From an uncultured Duganella sp. (lineage in GTDB: Bacteria > Pseudomonadota > Gammaproteobacteria > Burkholderiales > Burkholderiaceae), in the NCBI GenBank assembly GCA_946482335.1, contig CAMLRG010000087.1:1-20306 (forward strand): 20,306 bases of DNA. The letters run 5' to 3'. Positions 14,333-20,306 of the stretch are shown in pieces (within the stretch, counting starts at the first letter, position 1; each line of letters begins with the position of its first letter). Under the pieces are notes generated by a model. That model made no database searches, was not told where the DNA came from, and saw nothing but the letters and a program-made list of their open reading frames with translations. A program made the position numbers and the translations under genes.

Positions 14333-16996
14333 GTGGCTATCAATCCAACTTTGTCATCGCCAGGTATAGGTTCCGGTCTCGACGTAAACGGGATCGTGGC
14401 GAAGCTGATGGCGGCTGAAGCTGCACCGCTGAACGCTTATGACCGCAAGACGGCTTCCTTCCAGGCCAAAGTCAGCGCCATGGGCGCGCTGAGCGGCGCG
14501 GTGGGCGTATTCCAGAGCGCACTGGGCAGCTTGATGAAGCCGGAGGCATTCCGCGGCTTGACTGCGGTTCCCGGCGACGCCACGGTTTTCACCGCCTCGG
14601 CCAACTCGAAAGCGGTACCCGGCAATTACAGCGTCAATGTTACCCAACTGGCTCAGGCACAAACGCTGACCAGTACTGCCCTAGCGAGCAAGAATGCGGC
14701 TATTGGCCTGGGTAGCAAGACCACCTTGTATTTCCATTTCGGCAGCGCGACCGGCGGCAGCTTCGGTCTGACTGGCACCGGCCTGTCGAGCTCCATGCAC
14801 AACAATGGTATCGCTAATGGCTCGCTGAGCATCAATGGCACGGCCATTGCCACCTCTTCGTCGACCAACACCGCCGCCGCGCTAGCAGAAGCGATCAATG
14901 CCAAGTCCAGTACCACTGGCGTGACCGCTACAGCAAGCAATGTATTCAGTACTTTTGGTAACGTCGATACCGGTGCCGCCAGCAACTATACGCTGACGGT
15001 AGGCGGCGTAACGCTTGCATCCCAGGGGGCAAGCGTCGCAGCAGGTGCTGGCGTCACCGCCGCCAGCATTGATGCCACGCTAGCCGATGGCAGCAGCCAG
15101 GCGGCAATCGACCTGGCAGCAGCAGGCATCACCTTTACCGGTACCGCTGCTGCGGGCACCCTTGAGTTCCGAAGCGCTGGCGGCGGCAGTATCGCCGTTC
15201 AGGAGAACGTCGCCGGTACAGTCACCGGCGGCGCCAGTATTGCTGCGGGTGCCGCTAATAGCGGCTCAAATTACACTTCGGCGACTAGCGTTAAACTGGT
15301 TTCCACGAGTGCTTCGCCCATCACCATAGCCGGCAGCAACCCTGCCGCAGCCGGCCTGACGGCGGGCACTGGCGGCAGCTATATGGCGGGCAGCTTCACC
15401 TTGGACGGTGCGCAACCATCCAGTGCGGTAGTGATCGACAGCACCAACAACACACTGGAAGGGATTCGTGACGCCATCAACAAGGCGAATATTGGCGTCA
15501 GCGCCAGTATCATCAACGATGGCAGCGGCACTCCGTACCGCCTGGTCTTGAACTCGACCAAGACCGGTGAGAAATCGTCGATGCGCATCACGCTGGAAGG
15601 CGACGGCGGCAATCCCCCGGAAACTGCCCTCAACGACCTGCTGGCCTACGATCCGTCCGGTGCACAAAAGATGCTGCAAACGACTGCTGCGCAGGATACG
15701 AAGGCCCTGGTCAACGGTATTGCGGTTACCAGTGCGAGCAAGTCGATCAGCGAAGCCATCCAGGGCGTGACGCTGAACGTATCCAAGATTGGCAGTTCGA
15801 CCTTGACCATCAATAAGGACACCGGCAGCGTCAAGAAGAATCTGGAAGCCTTTGTCAAGGCGTACAACGACCTGGACAAGGCGATCAAGGACATGACGTC
15901 TTACAATCCGGAAACCAAGCAGGCAGCCGTCCTGCAAGGCGACTTCACGGCGCAAAGCGTGCAGTCCCAGCTGCGCAAGGCATTGACCGGCGATATCGCC
16001 GGCCTGTCCGGTGCGCTGAAGAACCTAGGCCAGGTCGGCATCAGTTTCGACAAGTCTGGCAAATTGAACCTTGATAGCACCAAGCTGACGAAAGCCATCG
16101 ACAACAATTTCGCCGATATTGCAGGACTATTCGCCTCCGTCGGTACCGCCACAGATAGCACGGTCGGTTATCTCAGCTCGACCGACAAGACCAAGCCCGG
16201 AACATATGCTGTGTCAATTTCGCAGCTGGCAACCCAAGGTTCACTGACCTCGGATGCGGCGTTGGCACCGACAACCACCATTGCGTCTGGTACAAGCTGG
16301 GCCGTGACATTGAACTCCGCGGCAGGCAGCGGTTCCACAAACACTGCCAATGTAACCATCCCGGCCGGGACCTATACACCGGATGAGCTTGCGAAAGTGG
16401 TGCAGGCCGCAATCAACGGCAATTCGGAATTTTCCAGCAACGGCTCCACCGTCACCGCCAGCATCGATGGCAGTGGCAAGCTGGTGCTGTCGTCCAGCAA
16501 ATACGGGTCGGCCTCAAACATTGCGTTGGCAGATGTCGGCGGCAGCACCGTTGCCAATGTGTTCGGTGCGGCAGCCACACCCGTCGCTGGTGTGGACGTC
16601 GCCGGCACCATCAACGGCCTGGCGGCGACCGGCTCCGGCCAGACCCTGACCGGCCAGGCGGCCTCCAGTGTGGATGGCTTGAAGATCGAGATCACCGGCG
16701 GCGCTGTCGGCGATCGCGGCACCATCTCCTTCTCGCAAGGTTATGCGTACCAGCTCAACAACCTGGCCACCTCCTTCCTCGGCACGACTGGCTTGATCGG
16801 CAGCCGCACCGAAGGCTTGAACAAGAGCATCAAGGATATCGCCAAGCAGCGCGACGCCTTCAATGTCAAACTGGAAGCGATCGAAGCACGCTACCGCGCC
16901 CAATTCACGCGCCTGGACACCATGCTGGCATCGATGCAGTCAACACAATCGTATTTGACCCAGCAGTTGGCTTCGCTCGCGTCGCTCAACGGCTGA
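14333..16996 (+). CDS. fliD: Flagellar filament capping protein FliD (enlarged)
   Basis: Forms the cap that folds and inserts flagellin at the filament tip. With the GTG start it is 887 residues, nearly twice E. coli FliD (468). N-terminal FliD domain: SSPGIGSGLDVNGIVAKLMAAEAAPLNAYDRK; the central region (about 150-360) is rich in Ala, Gly, Ser and Thr with a flagellin-IN-like motif; the conserved VNGIAVTSASKSISEAIQGVTL block begins near 462; and the C-terminal helices end YRAQFTRLDTMLASMQSTQSYLTQQL. Oddity: VPGNYSVNVTQLAQAQTLTSTALA (about 95-118) is echoed by KPGTYAVSISQLATQGSLTSDAALA (about 621-645), an internal domain repeat. It has its own sigma-28 promoter and is followed 22 nt later by fliS. 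Alternative starts at 14309 or 14321 add 8 or 4 residues. Confidence 0.95.
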   Translation: MAINPTLSSPGIGSGLDVNGIVAKLMAAEAAPLNAYDRKTASFQAKVSAMGALSGAVGVFQSALGSLMKPEAFRGLTAVPGDATVFTASANSKAVPGNYSVNVTQLAQAQTLTSTALASKNAAIGLGSKTTLYFHFGSATGGSFGLTGTGLSSSMHNNGIANGSLSINGTAIATSSSTNTAAALAEAINAKSSTTGVTATASNVFSTFGNVDTGAASNYTLTVGGVTLASQGASVAAGAGVTAASIDATLADGSSQAAIDLAAAGITFTGTAAAGTLEFRSAGGGSIAVQENVAGTVTGGASIAAGAANSGSNYTSATSVKLVSTSASPITIAGSNPAAAGLTAGTGGSYMAGSFTLDGAQPSSAVVIDSTNNTLEGIRDAINKANIGVSASIINDGSGTPYRLVLNSTKTGEKSSMRITLEGDGGNPPETALNDLLAYDPSGAQKMLQTTAAQDTKALVNGIAVTSASKSISEAIQGVTLNVSKIGSSTLTINKDTGSVKKNLEAFVKAYNDLDKAIKDMTSYNPETKQAAVLQGDFTAQSVQSQLRKALTGDIAGLSGALKNLGQVGISFDKSGKLNLDSTKLTKAIDNNFADIAGLFASVGTATDSTVGYLSSTDKTKPGTYAVSISQLATQGSLTSDAALAPTTTIASGTSWAVTLNSAAGSGSTNTANVTIPAGTYTPDELAKVVQAAINGNSEFSSNGSTVTASIDGSGKLVLSSSKYGSASNIALADVGGSTVANVFGAAATPVAGVDVAGTINGLAATGSGQTLTGQAASSVDGLKIEITGGAVGDRGTISFSQGYAYQLNNLATSFLGTTGLIGSRTEGLNKSIKDIAKQRDAFNVKLEAIEARYRAQFTRLDTMLASMQSTQSYLTQQLASLASLNG

Positions 16997-17018
16997 TCAC
17001 GAATACAGAGGAGAGATT

Positions 17019-17456
17019 ATGTTTGGAACTAACACCCGCGGCGTGAACGCCTATGCCAAGGTCGGCCTGGAGACCGGCGTCAGCGCAGCCTCGCCCCATA
17101 AGCTGATCGTGATGCTGTTCGATGGCGCCCTGGCTGCCATCGCCACTGCCAGCACCCAGATGGCTGCCGGCAACGTGCAGGAAAAAGGCAAGGCCATTTC
17201 CAAGGCCATCCAGATCGTCGACAACGGCCTGCGCGCCAGCCTGGACCGTGAAGCCGGCGGTGAAATCGCCGCCAACCTGGATGCCCTGTATGACTACATG
17301 AGCCGCCGCCTGTTGAAGGCCAACATCGAAAACGACAAGGAAGCGCTGGAAGAAGTGCGCGGCCTGCTGGCCGACCTGCGCGATACCTGGAACCAGATTG
17401 ACGGCGCCGCTGTCGCTGCCAACAAACCCCAGCCTGCTGCCTTCGCCAGCATGTAA
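17019..17456 (+). CDS. fliS: Flagellin export chaperone FliS
   Basis: Cytoplasmic chaperone that binds the flagellin C-terminus and prevents premature polymerisation. At 145 residues it has typical length and an all-helical pattern: GVNAYAKVGLETGVSAASPHKLIVMLFDGALAAI (about 8-41), then a KGKAISKAIQIVDNGLRASLDREAGGEIAANLDALYDYMSRRL stretch (about 55-97). A strong AGAGGAGA site lies just before the ATG. The C-terminal Pro/Ala tail is variable. Co-transcribed with fliD and fliT; only 12 nt separate it from the fliT start. Confidence 0.96.
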   Translation: MFGTNTRGVNAYAKVGLETGVSAASPHKLIVMLFDGALAAIATASTQMAAGNVQEKGKAISKAIQIVDNGLRASLDREAGGEIAANLDALYDYMSRRLLKANIENDKEALEEVRGLLADLRDTWNQIDGAAVAANKPQPAAFASM

Positions 17457-17468
17457 CCGAGGATGACG

Positions 17469-17795
17469 ATGACGAACCTGGAAGTATTGACCGCCTATAC
17501 CGCCATGGCAGCGCTGACCCGCAAGATGGTGGCCGCCGCCACCGTCGCCGACTGGGATGGGCTGGAGTCGCTGGAACAGCAGGTTGCGGCCCACGTCGCC
17601 CGCCTGCGCGGCAGTGAGGAAACGGTCACGCTGGATACCCTGGAGCGCCAGCAGAAGCTGGGCCTGATCAAGCAGATGCTGGACGATGACCGCCAGATCC
17701 GCGACCTGACCATGCCCTGGATGGCACAGCTGTCCAAATTGATCAACAATACCGGCACTGAACGGCGCCTGGCCGCCGCCTACGGCGCCGTCTAA
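17469..17795 (+). CDS. fliT: Flagellar chaperone FliT
   Basis: A small helical chaperone (108 residues), in enterobacteria a FliD-specific export chaperone that also modulates FlhDC. The N-terminal pattern NLEVLTAYTAMAALTRKMVAAATVADWDGLESLEQQV is family-typical, and the following helices carry DTLERQQKLGLIKQMLDDDRQIRDLTMPWMAQL. The start is set at 17469 because GAGG (17459-17462) then has 6-nt spacing; the in-frame ATG at 17463 directly abuts the site. FliT proteins are weakly conserved, so part of the confidence rests on position after fliS. Confidence 0.88.
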   Translation: MTNLEVLTAYTAMAALTRKMVAAATVADWDGLESLEQQVAAHVARLRGSEETVTLDTLERQQKLGLIKQMLDDDRQIRDLTMPWMAQLSKLINNTGTERRLAAAYGAV

Positions 17796-17809
17796 GAAGG
17801 GCGGCTGTC

Positions 17810-19153
17810 ATGCTGCCGCCGCGCCTGGACGTCCGGGGCGTCACCGCCACCACGGCGGCGAAGGGCGCGCCGGCGGTTGCCACACCCCGCCAGGAAGCCT
17901 TCCAGCGCGCCCTCTCGCAAATGGTCGGGCAAACCCTGTCCGCCCAGGTCCTCAGCAAATTCACCGATGGCAGCTTCCTGGTGCGCGTGGCCGACACCAA
18001 TGCGCGCATGCTGCTGCCGCCCGGCTTTGCCGCCGGCGATGAGCTGCCGCTGACCGTCGTCAGCGCCCAGCCGCGCCCCACGTTGCAAGTGGGCGCCGGC
18101 AACCCGCAGGCGGGCCAGATGGCCACTTTCGTCGCGGGCGACCAAATTCCCGACATGCCGGCCGAAGGCGGCCGCCTGCCCGCGCAGGAAGCGGCGATCC
18201 TCAACCTCAGCGGACGCCAGCCGGCCGCCGGCGCAGCGGGCGATGCCGCCGCCGCGCGCGCTGCCGCAGGCGGTGCTGCCGGCGCTGCGGCCGACGCCGA
18301 AGCCGCCCTGCCAGGCCAGCCCGGACAAACCAGCGCCGCGCAAGCCCGCCCCCTCAGTCCCGGCGCTGCCCTGCTGAGCAAGGCGCCCCTGGTGCCTGCG
18401 GACCAGTTGCCATCGCTGGGCAAGGATACCCCGCAAGCGGCGCTGAGCCCGGCTGCGCGCGCCATCTCCAGCGCCCTGGCCTCGGCCTACACCACGCCGG
18501 GCATGCCGGTGACGATCAATGGCAAGACCCCGCTCAGCGCCGGTGGCCCACCGGACGCCACCAAACTCAGCGCTGGCTTGCAGCGCGCGCTCGGCGACAG
18601 CGGCCTGTTCTACGAATCGCACGTTGCCGAGTGGGCCGAAGGCAAGCGCCCGCTGCAGGACTTGCAGCGCGAGCCGCAGATGCAGCGCATGGCCCAGGCG
18701 GCCGGGCAAACCCCGGGCGAAGCCATCGCCAAAGCACTGGCTGGCCCGGACCTGAGCGCGGCGCAAATGATCAACCAGCAATTGCACACCCACGAGCAAG
18801 GCAAGGTGATGTGGCAAGGCGAAGCCTGGCCGGGCCAGCCGATGCAATGGCTGGTGGAGCGCGAGCAGAAAGACGGCGGCGGCAAAGGTGCGCGGCAAGA
18901 AGGGGGCGATGGCGAAGCGGCCGATACCGTCTGGCGCAGCGGCGTGCGCTTCCGCTTCCCCATGCTGGGCAAAGTGGCGGCCAATGTCACGCTGGTGGGC
19001 GACCAGGTGCACATTGCCGTGCAGTCGGACTCCCAAGACACGGCCGCCACGCTGCGTGCCTGGGCTGGCGCCCTGCAGCAAGCCATGGATGCCGCTGGTG
19101 CGCCGCTGAGTTCGCTCGCCATCAATGCGGAGGGCAACGATGGCCCAGCCTGA
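17810..19153 (+). CDS. fliK: FliK-type flagellar hook-length control protein
   Basis: FliK-type proteins measure hook length and switch export specificity through FlhB. This 447-residue protein has an N-terminal part (about 30-95), a long Ala/Pro/Gln-rich low-complexity linker (about 135-215), a conserved helical segment (LQRALGDSGLFYESHVAEW, about 257-275), and a compact C-terminal domain (about 333-440: FRFPMLGKVAANVTLVGDQVHIAV, then paired helices) like the Flg_hook domain. GGGCGG lies 6 nt before the ATG, 14 nt after fliT. It overlaps the FlhB-like gene by 14 nt, resembling the ylqG-ylqH pairing of Bacillus. Main fliK genes usually sit in fliEFGHIJK clusters, so this may be a second FliK-like protein. 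Confidence 0.8.
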   Translation: MLPPRLDVRGVTATTAAKGAPAVATPRQEAFQRALSQMVGQTLSAQVLSKFTDGSFLVRVADTNARMLLPPGFAAGDELPLTVVSAQPRPTLQVGAGNPQAGQMATFVAGDQIPDMPAEGGRLPAQEAAILNLSGRQPAAGAAGDAAAARAAAGGAAGAAADAEAALPGQPGQTSAAQARPLSPGAALLSKAPLVPADQLPSLGKDTPQAALSPAARAISSALASAYTTPGMPVTINGKTPLSAGGPPDATKLSAGLQRALGDSGLFYESHVAEWAEGKRPLQDLQREPQMQRMAQAAGQTPGEAIAKALAGPDLSAAQMINQQLHTHEQGKVMWQGEAWPGQPMQWLVEREQKDGGGKGARQEGGDGEAADTVWRSGVRFRFPMLGKVAANVTLVGDQVHIAVQSDSQDTAATLRAWAGALQQAMDAAGAPLSSLAINAEGNDGPA

Positions 19154-19496
19154 TCCCAATGACTTGCCGCGCAGGCCGCTGCAAAGCGCGGTCGCCCTCG
19201 CCTACAAGAGCGGCGAAGCGGCACCAAAAGTCGTCGCCAAAGGACGCGGACTGGTTGCTGAGCAAATCATTGCCGTGGCGGCCGAGCACGGCGTCTACAT
19301 CCACGAATCGAAGGAACTGGTATCGCTGCTGATGGAAGTGGACCTGGACCACCAGATCCCGCCCCTGCTCTACCGTGTAATTGCGGAACTGTTAGCGTGG
19401 CTATATCATATTGAAGCAGCGCAAAAGACTGGCCAGCCCGCGCCCCCGGCACCAGACTTGAGCGTACCGGATAAATCCCCAGAAAACGGACTTTGA
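19140..19496 (+). CDS. Stand-alone FlhB C-terminal-domain homologue (EscU/YscU-like, FhlB/YlqH type)
   Basis: A 118-residue soluble protein matching the cytoplasmic C-terminal domain of FlhB, the export-switch component. Visible family blocks: SAVALAYKSGEAAPKVVAKGRGLVAEQIIAVAAEHGVYIHES (about 16-57), then VDLDHQIPPLLYRVIAELLAWLYHIE (about 67-92). It has no membrane segments, and the NPTH autocleavage motif that precedes this region in FlhB is absent (LQSAVALAY occupies that place). In other bacteria such fragments can partly substitute for FlhB's domain; function here is inferred. The start ATG at 19140 has GGAGGG 5 nt upstream, inside the end of fliK; the in-frame ATG at 19125 has no such site. 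Its stop overlaps the next gene's ATG by 1 nt. Confidence 0.9.
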   Translation: MAQPDPNDLPRRPLQSAVALAYKSGEAAPKVVAKGRGLVAEQIIAVAAEHGVYIHESKELVSLLMEVDLDHQIPPLLYRVIAELLAWLYHIEAAQKTGQPAPPAPDLSVPDKSPENGL

Positions 19497-20257
19497 TGCA
19501 CAGCTATATTTCGGACTCGGACTTGGAGAACTGGCATGATTTCGAGGTGACTTCACGTCGCGAGATCATTGCACTGTTGCGCAGTATCGGCGAGAAGAAC
19601 CAGCTGATCCGCATGCTGGTGCATGGCGAGTCCGACGTGTGCGTCACGTCCATCCTCGAAGTCGATGCCGATGCCGGCAACGTCATCCTCGACTGCTCGA
19701 TCAGCCCCGACCAGAACCGCCGTATCCTCGGCGCCAAGCGCTTGTCGTTCGAGACCACGCTGGACAAGATCCGCATCATGTTTGGCGGCGACCATATCGA
19801 GTCCTGCACCTTCGACGGCAGCCCGGCCTTCAAGATGCCGGTGCCGGTCAGCCTGATCCGTTTGCAGCGCCGCGAGTTCTACCGCATGGCGACGCCGGTC
19901 AGCAATCCGGTGCGCGTGATGATTCCGCAGCCGGCTGAACTGGGTGGCGGCAGCAAGGCGTTTCCGCTGGCGGATATCAGCTGCGGCGGCATCGCGATCC
20001 TGGACAACAGCCTGATTTTGGGGGATACGATCGGCAAGGTATATAACGATTGCCGCATTGAACTGCCTGAAGTGGGCGCCATCACCACCGGGCTGCAGAT
20101 CCGCAATTCGATGGATATGACGCTTTTAAACAACAAGACCAACCGGCGGCTTGGCTGCCAGTTTGTTGAACTGCCCCGTTCGGCGCTCAACTCGGTGCAG
20201 CGCTACATCACCAAGCTCGAGCGCGAGCGCAACGCCCGCATTGCCGGCCTGGAGTAG
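19496..20257 (+). CDS. ycgR: YcgR-type flagellar brake protein (PilZ domain)
   Basis: A c-di-GMP receptor that in enterobacteria binds the flagellar motor and slows rotation. The protein (253 residues) has an N-terminal YcgR-N domain (about 13-118) and a C-terminal PilZ domain (about 122-245). Both c-di-GMP-binding motifs are intact: RxxxR at R126-R130 (LQRREFYRMATP) and DxSxxG at D160-G165 (DISCGG). I chose ATG 19496, overlapping the previous stop by 1 nt (TGATG), rather than the adjacent TTG at 19493. Last in the fliD-to-ycgR run, it should respond to cyclases such as the GGDEF protein encoded about 9 kb upstream. Distantly related PilZ regulators cannot be fully excluded. Confidence 0.92.
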   Translation: MHSYISDSDLENWHDFEVTSRREIIALLRSIGEKNQLIRMLVHGESDVCVTSILEVDADAGNVILDCSISPDQNRRILGAKRLSFETTLDKIRIMFGGDHIESCTFDGSPAFKMPVPVSLIRLQRREFYRMATPVSNPVRVMIPQPAELGGGSKAFPLADISCGGIAILDNSLILGDTIGKVYNDCRIELPEVGAITTGLQIRNSMDMTLLNNKTNRRLGCQFVELPRSALNSVQRYITKLERERNARIAGLE

Positions 20258-20306
20258 CGTTTGAAAGTCGGGGTCAGCTCTGGCAACCGGACAAAAGGCG
20301 CACATT
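20258..20306. other. Non-coding end of window with a possible partial repeat
   Basis: After the ycgR stop the 49 bases contain GTCGGGGTCAGCTCTGG and CCGGACAAAAGG, loosely like the arm-plus-tail order of the REP copies but without a perfect hairpin. Too short and diverged to call; the next gene starts outside the window. Confidence 0.25.

Noticed and set aside
17792..19159. Minus-strand open frame (455 codons) opposite fliK
   Set aside because: Arg/Ala/Gly-rich antisense shadow of the Ala-rich fliK gene.

Overview
The window is GC-rich, densely coding bacterial DNA. Its protein families and gene order (bifunctional SpoT, GreB with an acidic N-terminal tail, a fliC-flaG-fliD-fliS-fliT-fliK run ending in an FlhB-like fragment and YcgR) suggest a motile betaproteobacterium, most likely in the Oxalobacteraceae (Massilia/Duganella/Janthinobacterium type). 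That placement is inferred from family resemblance; no search was run.

Layout. (1) Bases 1-2147: 3' part of a bifunctional (p)ppGpp synthetase/hydrolase, spoT, whose start lies outside the window. (2) 2149-2847: a REP-associated tyrosine transposase (RAYT, Y1/HUH type) between two inverted REP hairpins; a third REP copy sits alone at 10776-10818. (3) 2899-6708, minus strand: a tightly packed operon of Yip1-family membrane protein, periplasmic adaptor, ABC ATPase and MacB/FtsX-type permease, i.e. a split MacAB-like exporter. (4) 6774-7337, minus: greB, whose start is only 18 bp from a divergent histidine kinase. (5) 7356-9076: a cytoplasmic PAS histidine kinase and a NarL-type response regulator with overlapping ends, followed by a GGDEF diguanylate cyclase (9189-10766). 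(6) 10932-11860, minus: a RES-Xre toxin-antitoxin pair with repeated operator-like sites upstream. (7) 12023-20257: a late flagellar cluster with recognisable sigma-28 promoters before fliC and fliD: fliC, flaG, fliD, fliS, fliT, a fliK-type gene, a stand-alone FlhB C-terminal-domain protein, and a YcgR-type PilZ protein.

How it fits together. The right half makes and exports the flagellar filament: flagellin, cap, the chaperones FliS and FliT, and a FliK/FlhB-like pair that may act on export specificity. It ends with a c-di-GMP receptor that can brake motility. The diguanylate cyclase upstream could supply that signal, but only proximity links them. The left half carries stringent response and transcript-cleavage genes (spoT, greB) apparently separated by the RAYT/REP element and the exporter operon. 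The most unusual material is the RAYT/REP family, whose three hairpins differ only by compensated base pairs in the stem and one of which encodes the RAYT C-terminus. Other points of interest are the paired operator repeats of the toxin-antitoxin module, the greB/kinase divergent starts with almost no leader, an enlarged FliD with an internal repeat, and the FlhB-like fragment lacking the NPTH autocleavage motif. I found no RNA genes, CRISPR arrays, or convincing wholly novel system.
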